Counted from the first letter of the stretch, positions 1 to 8,287 are shown. The stretch is DNA of 64,000 nt from an uncultured Acetatifactor sp. (GCA_910589035.1 CAJUSI010000039.1:62001-126000), one strand, 5' to 3'. Numbers and translations are program-made. The notes: generated from the sequence alone by a model not told the origin.

Positions 1-639
1 GAAATCCGCCGGCATCCCCACGCGGTCCTTCTCCTGGACGAGATTGAGAAGGCCCATCCCGATATTTACAATATCCTGCTCCAGGTGATGGATTACGCCA
101 CCCTCACGGACAACCAGGGCCGGAAGGCGGATTTCCGCAACATCATCCTGATCATGACCTCCAATGCAGGAGCAAGCCGCATGGGAAAGCACGGCATCGG
201 TTTCCAGGGACAGGACGTAAGCGCTGAGGTGATTCTGGATGAGGTAAAACGCATCTTCCAGCCGGAATTCCGCAACCGTCTGAATCGGATCGTGGTTTTC
301 AGAAGTATGGATGAAAAGATGGCAGAACAGATCGTGGAGAAAAAGCTGGGCGAACTGCAGAAGATGCTTCTGCGCAAAAATGTAAAGCTGATTCCTGATG
401 CCCGGGCGAAAAAGCTGCTGCAGAAAAAGGGAATCAGCGTGGAGTTCGGCGCCAGAGAAATCGAGCGGGTAATCCAGAGCGAAGTCAAGCCTCTCCTGGT
501 GGATGAAATCCTTTTCGGGACGCTGAAAGAGGGCGGAAACTGTCAGTTGACCGCCGGAGAAAATGATTTTCGGCTGTGTGAAGTTTTTTCCGCAGGAATG
601 CAAACGACTGTAAATTTGGTTCCGGTTTATCCGGGTTAG
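1..639 (+). CDS. clpA: ATP-dependent Clp protease ATP-binding subunit ClpA, C-terminal part
   Basis: The reading frame is open from the first base of the window, so the gene starts upstream. The first visible residues contain the Walker B motif of the second AAA+ module (VLLLDEIEKAHP), followed by sensor 1 (IIMTSNAG), the arginine-finger region (FQPEFRNRLNRI) and the sensor 2 box (EFGAREIERVIQ). These are the landmarks of the D2 module and C-terminal small domain of Clp/Hsp100 unfoldases. The short link after sensor 1 followed by GIGFQ resembles ClpA more than ClpC or ClpB. Such proteins unfold substrates and feed them to ClpP in the cytoplasm. The stop codon lies directly against the ribosome-binding site of the following sulfatase gene, so the two may be co-transcribed. 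N-terminal domain and D1 are outside the window. Confidence 0.9.
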   Translation, partial: EIRRHPHAVLLLDEIEKAHPDIYNILLQVMDYATLTDNQGRKADFRNIILIMTSNAGASRMGKHGIGFQGQDVSAEVILDEVKRIFQPEFRNRLNRIVVFRSMDEKMAEQIVEKKLGELQKMLLRKNVKLIPDARAKKLLQKKGISVEFGAREIERVIQSEVKPLLVDEILFGTLKEGGNCQLTAGENDFRLCEVFSAGMQTTVNLVPVYPG

Positions 640-647
640 GAGGTATT

Positions 648-2090
648 ATGAACAAGAACAATCACCCCAATATCCTGCTGATTATGACAGATCAGATGCG
701 CGGAGACTGTATGGGAATCGCAGGGCATCCCGATGTGAAGACCCCGTATCTGGACCACCTGGCCGCAGGCGGCAGGCGGTATATCAATGCCTATACGGCC
801 TGTCCCAGCTGCATACCGGCCAGATGCGCCCTGCATACCGGATTGAAGCAGGAGCATCACGGACGTGTGGGCTATCAGGACAGAGTGGCCTGGAATTATC
901 CTGTCACCATGGCCGGGGAACTGGCAAAGGCCGGATACTATACCCAATGCGTGGGGAAAATGCATGTGCATCCCCTGCGAAATCTCATGGGCTTCCATCA
1001 TGTGGAACTGCATGACGGTTACCTGCATGCCTATCGGAACGCCCAGGTCCCCTACGGGGAAAACCAGAAGGTTGCCGACGATTATTTCTACTGGCTCAAG
1101 ACCCGGCTGGGAATCGACCGGGATGTGACGGACTGCGGCCTGGAGTGCAATTCCTTCACCGCCCGCCCCTGGATGTATGAAGAATGCCTGCATCCCACCA
1201 ACTGGGTGACGGACCGCTCCATCGACTTTCTGCGCCGCCGTGACCGCTCCATGCCCTTTTTCCTTATGGCCTCCTATTTAAGGCCGCATCCGCCCTTTGA
1301 TGCGCCGGAATGCTTTTTTGAGCTGTACCGGCACAAGCATCTGACCCCTCCTCCCCTGGGGGACTGGACGGACGAGGAACGTCTGCACAGAATAGGCAGA
1401 TTCTCGGACGCGGATACCGGTTCCTCCGACCCCGAGCTCATGCGCCAGGCTCAGATCGGATATTATGCCTGCATCAGCCATCTGGACAATCAGATCGGCC
1501 GGCTGCTGGACGCCCTGAAGGATGACGGTTCTCTCCGGGATACGGTAATCCTTTTTACTTCCGATCACGGGGAGCTGCTGGGGGATCATCATACCTTCCG
1601 GAAAACCAGACCTTATCAGGGCAGCATTCACATCCCGCTGCTGATTTCCAATGCGCCGGGAATTACCCCCGGAACCGTATCGGACCGGCTGGCGGAGCTG
1701 CGTGATATTCTCCCTACCCTGACGGAACTGGCCGGCGTCCAGCCGCCGGAATCCATTGACGGCATATCCCTGCTCCGGGATCCGGAGCGGGAATACCTCC
1801 ATGGAGAACACAGCGGCGGCGACCTGGGGAATCAGTACATTGTAACCAAAACCGATAAATACTGCTGGTTTATGCAGTCGGGGCGGGAGCAGTATTTCCG
1901 CCTGGACAGGGATCCCGCAGAGCTTCATGACGCCATAGGGGATGCGGACTGTCAGGAGCGGATTGCCTTCCTGCGGCAGCTCCTGATACGGGAGCTGGCC
2001 GGAAGGGAAGAGGGGTATACCGACGGCACCCGGCTGATCTCCGGCCGTCCTCAGAGATGCTGCCTCTCCTTCCTGCTCCAGGCGGATTAA
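648..2090 (+). CDS. Sulfatase (arylsulfatase family, Cys-type)
   Basis: A 480-residue alkaline-phosphatase-superfamily sulfatase. Residues 8-20 carry the N-terminal metal-site motif (NILLIMTDQMRGD) and residues 55-65 the sulfatase signature C-I-P-A-R-C-A-L-H-T-G. Cys55 is the residue converted to formylglycine by family precedent. A later SDHGELLGDHH motif supplies further metal and sulfate ligands. Because the modified residue is Cys, not Ser, maturation in an anaerobe would need an anSME-type radical SAM enzyme, and none is encoded here. No signal peptide is visible, so it probably acts on imported sulfated sugars in the cytoplasm. The start has an AGGAGG six bases downstream overlap with the clpA stop. 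The substrate (sulfated glycan, choline sulfate or other) is not determinable from sequence, but the glycan genes in the window favour a carbohydrate. Confidence 0.88.
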   Translation: MNKNNHPNILLIMTDQMRGDCMGIAGHPDVKTPYLDHLAAGGRRYINAYTACPSCIPARCALHTGLKQEHHGRVGYQDRVAWNYPVTMAGELAKAGYYTQCVGKMHVHPLRNLMGFHHVELHDGYLHAYRNAQVPYGENQKVADDYFYWLKTRLGIDRDVTDCGLECNSFTARPWMYEECLHPTNWVTDRSIDFLRRRDRSMPFFLMASYLRPHPPFDAPECFFELYRHKHLTPPPLGDWTDEERLHRIGRFSDADTGSSDPELMRQAQIGYYACISHLDNQIGRLLDALKDDGSLRDTVILFTSDHGELLGDHHTFRKTRPYQGSIHIPLLISNAPGITPGTVSDRLAELRDILPTLTELAGVQPPESIDGISLLRDPEREYLHGEHSGGDLGNQYIVTKTDKYCWFMQSGREQYFRLDRDPAELHDAIGDADCQERIAFLRQLLIRELAGREEGYTDGTRLISGRPQRCCLSFLLQAD

Positions 2091-2161
2091 GATTTCAGGC
2101 CGCAGCGCGGATTGCGGATTGCGCTTATTCCCCCACAGTCCCCTTTTACCATTGACGATCT

Positions 2162-2680
2162 CTACATGGTCTCATAGGATACCAGCTCTTCCATGGGGAT
2201 TCTGGCCTGGGAATGGCGCTCCGGATCCGCAGCTTCCTCATCCGGATACCCGATTGCGAGAATGTTCACAGGCTCCAGTCCCTCCGGAAGATGAAATTCC
2301 CTGCATATCACTTCCGGTTTAAAATAACATATCCAGACGGAGCCAAGTCCTGCATCCGTTGCCTGCAGCATCATGTGATCCGTCAATATGGTGGCATCTA
2401 TGTCCGCAGTCTGCTTGTCGTCAAAGGGCCGTACCCATGCCTTCCCATGATCCGCGCAGACAATGATTGCCAGCGGCGCATTGTAAATATTGGCTCCCTT
2501 TCCTATCTTCTCCAGCCCTTCTTTACTCTGCACCACAATCAGTCTCACGGGCTGGAGATTGGCTGCAGTGGGCGCTACATGGGCAGCCTCCAGAATCTGC
2601 CGCAGCTTTTCTTCCTCCACCTTTTTGTCCTGATAGCTCCGCACGGAATAGCGCTTTTTGGCAATTTCAATAAACTTCAT
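2162..2680 (-). CDS. Nitroreductase family FMN-dependent oxidoreductase
   Basis: A 172-residue protein that begins FIEIAKKRYSVRSYQDKKV, the classic RxSxRxF-type N-terminus of the nitroreductase fold, followed by ILEAAHVAPTAANLQP, which binds the FMN phosphate and isoalloxazine. The central SVWICYF and the C-terminal LAIGYP motif also match short nitroreductases. Such enzymes are soluble FMN homodimers that reduce nitro compounds, quinones or flavins with NAD(P)H; the physiological substrate is unknown. It is divergent from an HxlR-type regulator, a very common pairing, so HxlR control is likely. An 11-bp perfect dyad (GAAACCGTTTC, 2723-2733) lies just upstream and resembles a catabolite-responsive element only partly. 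The gene converges on the sulfatase. Confidence 0.88.
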   Translation of the reverse strand: MKFIEIAKKRYSVRSYQDKKVEEEKLRQILEAAHVAPTAANLQPVRLIVVQSKEGLEKIGKGANIYNAPLAIIVCADHGKAWVRPFDDKQTADIDATILTDHMMLQATDAGLGSVWICYFKPEVICREFHLPEGLEPVNILAIGYPDEEAADPERHSQARIPMEELVSYETM

Positions 2681-2802
2681 AATGACAAATCCTCTCTTTC
2701 TGTTATATACTGAACGTGTTATGAAACCGTTTCCTTTATTTTAACAGAGTGCACGGATTCCGCAAGAATGCACTTTCAGGGTAGATACTTCCCAAAAGGG
2801 TA

Positions 2803-2955
2803 GCGGGACAGGTTCCCGGAATCCCGACAGGCAAAATCAGGATTCTGATAGGCCAAGGGGCCGGATAGCTCTACAGGGAGCAGAAAAAGAGGGGAACCGG
2901 TGATAAAGGTTCCAAAAAAGTTCTGCAGAAAGCGGAAGAGAGATTCCGCGAGTAT
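2803..2955. repeat. Dispersed intergenic repeat, copy 1
   Basis: About 153 bp that reappear in inverted orientation at 10609-10762. Shared blocks include GCGGGA-CAGG, GACAGGCAAAATCAGGA, GGGGAACCGGTGA and CAGAAAGCGGAAGAGAGAT. Short stems can be drawn in both copies, for example GCGGAA/TTCCGC around 2932-2949 and GGAACC/GGTTCC around 2893-2912. Both copies sit immediately upstream of a gene in the sense direction (HxlR here, glycerate kinase there), which allows either a structured leader RNA or a small mobile intergenic element. An artificial N-terminal extension of the HxlR frame runs through this repeat. Confidence 0.7.
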
Positions 2956-2986
2956 ATTAGCAGGGATAAAAGGAGTTCACACGAAA

Positions 2987-3295
2987 ATGGATTATTCAAA
3001 AGACCGGTTCAGCTGTCCCGTGGAAGCCGCCATGTTTCTGATCAGCGGAAAATATAAGACACGTATTCTCTGGTATCTGGCGGAAAAGCCGCTTCATTAC
3101 ATGGAGCTGCAGCGCATGATTCCGAATGCAACGCCCAAAATGCTTTCACAGCAGCTGCATAATCTGGAAGAATACGGGATGATCAGCCGGGAGGTTCTTC
3201 CGGAGAAACCTCCCAGAACCCTGTATTCTCTTACCGAATTTGGCCGCAGTATCCTCCCCGTGCTGGATGCCATGCATCAGTGGGGTTCGGGTTGA
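2987..3295 (+). CDS. HxlR-family winged-helix transcriptional regulator
   Basis: A 102-residue MarR/HxlR-like regulator. It opens with the typical CPVEAAMFLISGKYKTRILW segment, in which the first cysteine is the conserved, often redox-sensitive residue of the family. It continues with the recognition-helix region ATPKMLSQQLHNLEEYGM and the wing PPRTLYSLTEFG. I chose the ATG at 2987 because AGGAG lies 11 bases upstream and the protein then has the usual family length. A longer frame from GTG 2900 runs through a dispersed repeat that also precedes an unrelated gene, so that extension is not credible. It probably controls the divergent nitroreductase in response to an electrophile or quinone; that is inference from the pairing. 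Confidence 0.88.
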   Translation: MDYSKDRFSCPVEAAMFLISGKYKTRILWYLAEKPLHYMELQRMIPNATPKMLSQQLHNLEEYGMISREVLPEKPPRTLYSLTEFGRSILPVLDAMHQWGSG

Positions 3296-3304
3296 ATGCG
3301 GATA

Positions 3305-4714
3305 TCAGGGATTTACCCAATACGAGTCTTGCATTGGCAGACTTAAATCAACCTCAAAGCCGCCGTATCCGCTATGCTTTATCAGCATTTTTCCGCTGTG
3401 CGCAAATATGATCTGTTTGACAATGAGCAGCCCTAATCCATGACGCTGTTCGAAAGTATTTTCGTCACACACCATATAATGCGGCGTGTTGTTCAGTTCT
3501 TCAATCTGCTCATCTGTGGCGCCTGTGCCGTCATCAGCAACAACGACAGTGCATACATTATCTTCAGCTATTACACGAACGAAGATATGACAGCCCTGCC
3601 CGTTATGATTCATGCTGTTTTGAATCAGATTGCTTACTGCCCTTTTCATTAAGTCTTTGTCCACATTTGCGGTACAGGAGGTTAATGCTTCGTCCGTCTG
3701 CCATTCAATCATATACTTTTCATCCATATTCATATTGATGAAATCGACTACGACCTGACGGACAACGGCGATCAGATTTTGCCTTTCAGGTTTGATGGGC
3801 TGCATATTATATTCCAGCTTGGATGCAAGATTCAGGTCGTTAATCAGGTTTCGCATCCGTCTGCTTTGCCGTACAATAACCGCAGCCTTTCGGCGGCTGC
3901 TTTCTGATAGCCGCATATCGCTTTCCAGCTGTCCGGCATAGCCCATTACCATTGACAGAGGGGTTCGTATGTCGTGGGACACTCCCGCGATCCAGTTTGC
4001 TCTTGCGGTTTCTCTTTTGCGGAGCTGCCTGCTTTGGGTTTGCAAAATATCCGAGGTCTTGTTAATGTTTACCGCAAGCTCGGATAATAGCCCTTTTTCC
4101 CTGATATGGACTTCTTCGTTCTTCGATAAAGCCTGTATTCCGCCCACAATCGGCTTCACGGATTTTAACAGCCTGGAATTGGCAGTCACATAGATGATAA
4201 AGATCAGGGCTATATTGATTGCCAGAACAGAAAGAACCGTTTTGGGCAGGTTGGCAATGAAATGATAATCCCAGCTCGGCCACATATGCTTCCAGAAGCT
4301 GTCCTTCGGATAGCCCAGCACTACAAGTCCGTTTTCGGCTTCTCCTGTAAATGCAGGATACCCGTCGATATAGCCGCGGGTAAGGCTCGCTATATCCGAA
4401 ACGGTGTATGTCACAGGTACGGTTTCGGGAAGATTATCTGTCTGCCATACTACCTTCATTGTTGCGTTTTCAATCAGTATCGCCCATATATCTGCATTTT
4501 GAAGTTCCATCGCTGTTTCTTCGTCCAAAGCATATCCGTTTTCATTTTTGGACAAATGATCGGCAGCCTCCTGTGCCGTTTTCCAGGGAGAACCATTCGG
4601 CGCCTGATGCAGCGTATATATCACCAATAAAGCAAAATTCAGAATAAGGAGCAGCACCGAGGCCAAGAGCATGATACCGACAAATCGCCGTATCAGTTTC
4701 GGTACGCTTTTCAT
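3305..4714 (-). CDS. Sensor histidine kinase
   Basis: A 469-residue membrane histidine kinase. A transmembrane helix at about residues 12-34, an extracytoplasmic sensor domain of about 120 residues and a second helix at about 160-178 are followed by a linker, the phospho-acceptor box ANWIAGVSHDIRTPL with His247, the N box (NLIQNSMNHN), the G1 box (VVADDGTGA) and the G2 box (RHGLGLLIVKQI). The ATG at 4714 begins 1 base after the stop codon of the response regulator, so the pair is translationally coupled; a longer frame to 4747 lacks support. It phosphorylates the upstream-encoded OmpR-type regulator. Divergent ABC exporter genes suggest it senses an antimicrobial peptide or lantibiotic-like compound. 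Confidence 0.92.
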   Translation of the reverse strand: MKSVPKLIRRFVGIMLLASVLLLILNFALLVIYTLHQAPNGSPWKTAQEAADHLSKNENGYALDEETAMELQNADIWAILIENATMKVVWQTDNLPETVPVTYTVSDIASLTRGYIDGYPAFTGEAENGLVVLGYPKDSFWKHMWPSWDYHFIANLPKTVLSVLAINIALIFIIYVTANSRLLKSVKPIVGGIQALSKNEEVHIREKGLLSELAVNINKTSDILQTQSRQLRKRETARANWIAGVSHDIRTPLSMVMGYAGQLESDMRLSESSRRKAAVIVRQSRRMRNLINDLNLASKLEYNMQPIKPERQNLIAVVRQVVVDFINMNMDEKYMIEWQTDEALTSCTANVDKDLMKRAVSNLIQNSMNHNGQGCHIFVRVIAEDNVCTVVVADDGTGATDEQIEELNNTPHYMVCDENTFEQRHGLGLLIVKQIIFAHSGKMLIKHSGYGGFEVDLSLPMQDSYWVNP

Positions 4715-4715
4715 G

Positions 4716-5420
4716 TCACCTGCCCTCCACCATGAGTTTATATCCAAGCCCTTTCACCGTTATCAGCGAAACAGGACGGGACGGATTTGCTTCGATTTTT
4801 TCTCTGATGCGGCGGATATGGGCCATCAGCGAATTTTCATAGCCGAAAGGATTATCGCCCCAGGCCGCTTCGCACAGAGCGTCAATCGTAACAATCCGCC
4901 CTGCGTTCCGATACAGGGCAGCGAGGATGCCGTATTCTTTTGCCGTAAGGGAAATATGCTCACCGTTCCTTACGACCTCTGCACGCGCAAAATCAATTTC
5001 GCTGTCATGCAGCTTCACAAGGGGATTTTCCGCTTTATAGCTTCTGCGGAGAATGGCATTTACACGGAATAAAAGCTCCTTCGGCAAAAACGGCTTTACC
5101 ATGTAATCGTCTGCGCCAAGTCCGAAGCCGCGGAACTTATCGTCATCCTCACCGCGGGCAGTTAAGAACAGTACAGGATAATCAGCCGCTTTTTTAAGCC
5201 GCTCCATCAGGTCAAACCCATTCCCGTCAGGGAGCATTACATCAAGGATTGCAAGTTCGGGTTGATAGGTCTCAGAAACCGCAACCGCTTCCCTTACCGT
5301 TTTTGCCGTTTTGATATTTTGAAATCCTTCTTCGTTTAAGATAGATACGACCATATCCAAAAGCTCCTGCCCGTCGTCGACAAGCAAAATGCGTTTTTGC
5401 TTTAAGTAATCATAGTCCAT
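4716..5420 (-). CDS. OmpR/PhoB-type response regulator
   Basis: A 234-residue two-domain response regulator. The receiver domain has the acidic pair Asp15-Asp16 (ILLVDDGQ), the phosphorylation site Asp60 (LAILDVMLPDG) and the conserved Lys in DDYMVKPF. The C-terminal winged helix contains the transactivation loop and recognition helix (LCEAAWGDNPFGYENSLMAH) and ends with VKGLGYKL, typical of OmpR-type output domains. The start at 5420 is chosen for its GGGAGG seven bases upstream; a 13-codon extension lacks such a site. It forms an operon with the kinase and is transcribed divergently from the ABC transporter, its most likely target. Confidence 0.93.
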   Translation of the reverse strand: MDYDYLKQKRILLVDDGQELLDMVVSILNEEGFQNIKTAKTVREAVAVSETYQPELAILDVMLPDGNGFDLMERLKKAADYPVLFLTARGEDDDKFRGFGLGADDYMVKPFLPKELLFRVNAILRRSYKAENPLVKLHDSEIDFARAEVVRNGEHISLTAKEYGILAALYRNAGRIVTIDALCEAAWGDNPFGYENSLMAHIRRIREKIEANPSRPVSLITVKGLGYKLMVEGR

Positions 5421-5459
5421 GGGTCTGCCTCCCTTTGTGGTTTCTATTATCATGATCAC

Positions 5460-5651
5460 TGCAAGTCCCGGGCAGAGGCTGGCACAATGCCATCCGGCCG
5501 TTTCATGCCGCGAATATGGTCATTATACCACAGAAATGTGTCATTTTCTAATATACTTTGAAATGTAAAGTAAATGTAAGGACACGGGAAGGACAGCGCA
5601 AGGTCGGGAAGCTACAATGTACCTGCGATGATAAGAAAGGAGCAAAACATA
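5460..5651. promoter_or_regulatory. Divergent control region between two-component system and ABC exporter
   Basis: A minus-strand TATAAT (5522-5527) lies about 100 bases upstream of the regulator start. On the plus strand, toward the exporter, AT-rich direct repeats of the type TGTAAAG/TGTAAGG occur at about 5566-5581; these look like a response-regulator binding array. No convincing -35 was found on either strand, in keeping with activator-dependent expression. Inference. Confidence 0.35.
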
Positions 5652-6407
5652 ATGAATATCATTGAAACGAATAACCTGACAAAATCATATGCTGATTTTA
5701 CTGCGGTTTCGGGTATCAATCTGCATATCCCGAAAGGAACTGTCTACGGCTTTCTCGGTCCGAACGGGGCGGGGAAATCCACCACCATGAAAATGTTTTT
5801 GGGGCTTACCAAGCCTACCGGCGGTTCATTTACGATTGACGGGAAGATGTACTCCGAAAACAGAGTGCAGATTCTAAAAGAAATCGGCTCGTTTATTGAA
5901 GCTCCCGCATTCTACGGAAATTTAAGCGGTGAAGAAAATCTCGAAATTATCCGCAAAATATTGGGGCTGCCCGGATCCTCCGTAGCGGAGGCGCTGGAAA
6001 TCGTGGGGCTTACGCAGTATAAGAAGCGGCTTGCAAAAAAATATTCCCTTGGAATGAAACAGCGGTTAGGTCTTGCAGGCGCCTTAATCGGAAGGCCTCC
6101 GATCCTGATTCTGGACGAACCGACAAACGGGCTTGATCCCGCAGGTATACACGAAATCCGTACGCTGATCCGTTCTCTACCGGAAAAGTTTAACTGTACC
6201 GTTTTGGTGTCGTCGCACCTGCTGTCCGAAATAGAACTCATGGCTGATATCATCGGTATTCTGAATCACGGTCACCTGCTGTTTGAGGGAACGCCTGACC
6301 AGCTTAAATTCAATGCAGCTTCACAGGGCTTCCCTGCGGACAATCTGGAGGATACATTCCTCGCCCTGATCGACGCTGATAACAGATACAGGGGGGCGGT
6401 GCGATGA
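5652..6407 (+). CDS. ABC transporter ATP-binding protein (bacitracin/lantibiotic immunity type)
   Basis: A 251-residue ABC ATPase of the BcrA/LanF type. It has Walker A GPNGAGKST (residues 37-45), a signature motif in the form SLGMKQR, Walker B ILILDEPTNGLDP and the switch His in LVSSHLLSEIE. The usual family length is about 230-300 residues. The ATG at 5652 follows AAAGGAG at a good distance; an upstream frame of 8 codons is unlikely. The stop codon overlaps the first permease start (ATGA at 6404). It should power export or membrane expulsion of a hydrophobic peptide or drug through the two following permeases. Context with an adjacent histidine kinase/response regulator is the common organisation of peptide-antibiotic resistance modules. 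Confidence 0.92.
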   Translation: MNIIETNNLTKSYADFTAVSGINLHIPKGTVYGFLGPNGAGKSTTMKMFLGLTKPTGGSFTIDGKMYSENRVQILKEIGSFIEAPAFYGNLSGEENLEIIRKILGLPGSSVAEALEIVGLTQYKKRLAKKYSLGMKQRLGLAGALIGRPPILILDEPTNGLDPAGIHEIRTLIRSLPEKFNCTVLVSSHLLSEIELMADIIGILNHGHLLFEGTPDQLKFNAASQGFPADNLEDTFLALIDADNRYRGAVR

Positions 6408-7126
6408 GTGTTTCTCTGGAATGCAGAAAGGTAAAGAGAACCGGCTTTTTACCGGTATTCTTTGGCGGCGGTATTTTGGCGGCAGCCGTCCCTGTAAGCA
6501 ATATGGCCGTCCGTTCGGAAATGTATCTTAACCAGCCGGGCAGTCCGATACGGATTTTGCTGGGTGCAAACTGGCAGATGATGGCAATGCTGAATATGCT
6601 GCTTGCAGTATCCGGAACCTGCCTTTTATACCATACGGAATACGCCGACAACGCTATGCAGAAAATGACGTCCCTGCCAGTCAGGGAAAGCTCTGTTTTC
6701 CTCAGCAAAGCGGTTTTGACAATTTTTATGAGCCTTTTCGTGCTCGTCCTTGAGGCAGGAGCAGTCGCATTCTGTTCTTATCATTGGTTTGAAACCGGAA
6801 GCGGCTTTTGGGGTGAACTGTGCAAATGTTTCGGGTATTCGTTATTGTTGATGCTGCCCTGCATTATTTTGTCGCTTCTTATTTCGGAAGCCTGCAGGAA
6901 TATGTGGATATCCCTCGGAATCGGCGTAATATGCGTTTTTACCGCCACTATGCTGCCGACAGCGGACTTTGCGCTTTCTCTCTTTCCCTTTGCAATGCCT
7001 TTTCAGATCTTTCCGGGTACGGATATGGCGCGGTCAGCGCACTATATCTGCGGTGCTGCCGCAGAGCTTGCTGTCTGCGGTATGGCGCAGCTCATACTCG
7101 TAAAGGTAAGGAGGTGCTTTGCATGA
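6404..7126 (+). CDS. ABC-2 type permease, lantibiotic immunity family (first subunit)
   Basis: A 240-residue integral membrane protein with about six hydrophobic segments (for example around residues 17-30, 52-72, 100-125 and 140-160) and no enzymatic motifs. Size and pattern match the LanE/LanG-type permeases that work with BcrA-like ATPases. It overlaps the ATPase gene by 4 bases and the next permease gene by 4 bases (ATGA at 7123), showing tight translational coupling. It most likely forms a heterodimeric channel with the next gene product. Assignment rests on context and topology more than on sequence motifs. Confidence 0.8.
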   Translation: MSVSLECRKVKRTGFLPVFFGGGILAAAVPVSNMAVRSEMYLNQPGSPIRILLGANWQMMAMLNMLLAVSGTCLLYHTEYADNAMQKMTSLPVRESSVFLSKAVLTIFMSLFVLVLEAGAVAFCSYHWFETGSGFWGELCKCFGYSLLLMLPCIILSLLISEACRNMWISLGIGVICVFTATMLPTADFALSLFPFAMPFQIFPGTDMARSAHYICGAAAELAVCGMAQLILVKVRRCFA

Positions 7127-7893
7127 GCTTTTTTACACTTATTGGCGTAGAGTTCAGTAAAATACGCCGTTCTAAAATCCTTTTCATTATGGCTGCGGCC
7201 GCCGTTCTTCTCTGGATACCGTCTGTTCTGAATGCAAAAATGAATTTCGGTATGCAGGCGGAGGGAATTTCCCCGGAAAACAATTTCTTTATTCAGGGTT
7301 TTCTGGGTATGGCGTGGTTTATGTTCCCCGCAGGTATGGTGGTCGCAACAGTTCTTTTAAGTCAGACGGAAAGAACGAACAAGGGCATTTTGAAAATGCT
7401 CTCTCTGCCCATCAGCACAGCGAAACTATGTATTGCCAAGTTCGTTGTATTGACTGCACTGGCGGCAGCACAAATCTTAATGATGACAGGCATGTACTAT
7501 GTCAGCGCTGCCATCAGTTCCGGGACACAGGATTATCATTTTATCCTGCCGCCGCTGTTTGTCCTGAAGGAGATCAGCCTGATATTTCTGTCCGCAATAC
7601 CGATGATTGCCGTTTTCTGGATGTTTTCGGTTTGTATCCAGACGCCGGTTTTTTCAATCGGCATTGGCCTGGCATCCATAGTACCGTCGGTATTGATAAT
7701 CAGTACAAAGGTGTGGTTTGCCTATCCGATGTCGTATCCCTTCTTTATGATAACGGCGGAATATGGTAAGCTTGCTGCAAATCTTGATACGGCGCAGGTC
7801 GAACTCATGCCGTGGCTGCCTGTTGCCGCCCTGATTACAATCTTATGTTTGGGCATTTCCTGCCTTCGTTTCGGGCAGGCTGAAAGGAGATAA
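7123..7893 (+). CDS. ABC-2 type permease, lantibiotic immunity family (second subunit)
   Basis: A 256-residue membrane protein opening FFTLIGVEFSKIRRSKILFI, a cytoplasmic N-terminus followed by the first transmembrane helix that is characteristic of MutE/EpiE-like permeases. Further hydrophobic segments follow, the last near residues 225-250. I place the start at 7123, where GGAGG precedes the ATG and the ATG overlaps the preceding stop; the same frame stays open much further upstream but only inside the previous gene. It is the partner subunit of the preceding permease. Confidence 0.83.
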   Translation: MSFFTLIGVEFSKIRRSKILFIMAAAAVLLWIPSVLNAKMNFGMQAEGISPENNFFIQGFLGMAWFMFPAGMVVATVLLSQTERTNKGILKMLSLPISTAKLCIAKFVVLTALAAAQILMMTGMYYVSAAISSGTQDYHFILPPLFVLKEISLIFLSAIPMIAVFWMFSVCIQTPVFSIGIGLASIVPSVLIISTKVWFAYPMSYPFFMITAEYGKLAANLDTAQVELMPWLPVAALITILCLGISCLRFGQAERR

Positions 7894-7898
7894 TTATA

Positions 7899-8180
7899 AT
7901 GAAAAAGAAAATTTTAACCACTGTCAGCGCCATTATGCTTTTTATCCCATGGACGATTCTCCCGCTCAGAACTTATGGCTGGGCCCTGGAATCGCCTGCG
8001 GCTGAAATTATGATTGCCTGCTATTCCGTGTTTATGATTTTCAGTGGAGTATTCACCATTATTTCATACACCAAGGCAAAGGCCCAAAGCAATTTAATGA
8101 AAGTCTGCCTGATTCTAAACAGCCTTTATGCCGCTGCGGGCGCAGGAGTCCTGGGAATGATGATCAATACACAACTATAA
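7899..8180 (+). CDS. Small membrane protein of the exporter operon
   Basis: A 93-residue protein with three predicted transmembrane segments (about residues 5-22, 35-58 and 70-88) and no motif that I recognise. It starts 5 bases after the second permease with a clear AAGGAG ribosome-binding site, so it is the last gene of the exporter operon. Small hydrophobic proteins at the end of immunity operons can be accessory or immunity factors, but no function can be assigned from sequence. Confidence 0.7.
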   Translation: MKKKILTTVSAIMLFIPWTILPLRTYGWALESPAAEIMIACYSVFMIFSGVFTIISYTKAKAQSNLMKVCLILNSLYAAAGAGVLGMMINTQL

Positions 8181-8219
8181 TATATACTGCTTAGCGATTT
8201 CACTTGCCGTGAAACCGGA

Positions 8220-8287
8220 CTGCATAACGCTGAATCCTGCCTGGTTCAATCGCATGATTGCATCAGGCAGGATTCAGCGTTATGCAG
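8220..8287. repeat. Perfect 24-bp inverted repeat with 20-base loop
   Basis: The left arm 8220-8243 and right arm 8264-8287 are exact reverse complements. The loop can itself pair (CAATC/GATTG, 8247-8260), giving a near-continuous hairpin of about 68 bases. It lies 39 bases after the exporter operon. No T-tract follows on either strand, so it is not a standard intrinsic terminator, although it could act as a strong 3'-end stabiliser. It could also be the relic of a mobile element. Confidence 0.85.

Noticed and set aside
2723..2733. GAAACCGTTTC as a catabolite-responsive element.
   Set aside because: The dyad is perfect but several positions differ from the CcpA consensus; kept only as a remark under the nitroreductase.
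2900..2986. N-terminal extension of the HxlR regulator by 29 codons.
   Set aside because: The extension lies in a repeat that also precedes glycerate kinase, and the ATG at 2987 has its own ribosome-binding site and gives the family length.
8220..8287. The 24-bp inverted repeat as an intrinsic terminator.
   Set aside because: Neither strand has a T-tract after the stem, so it was listed as a repeat instead.
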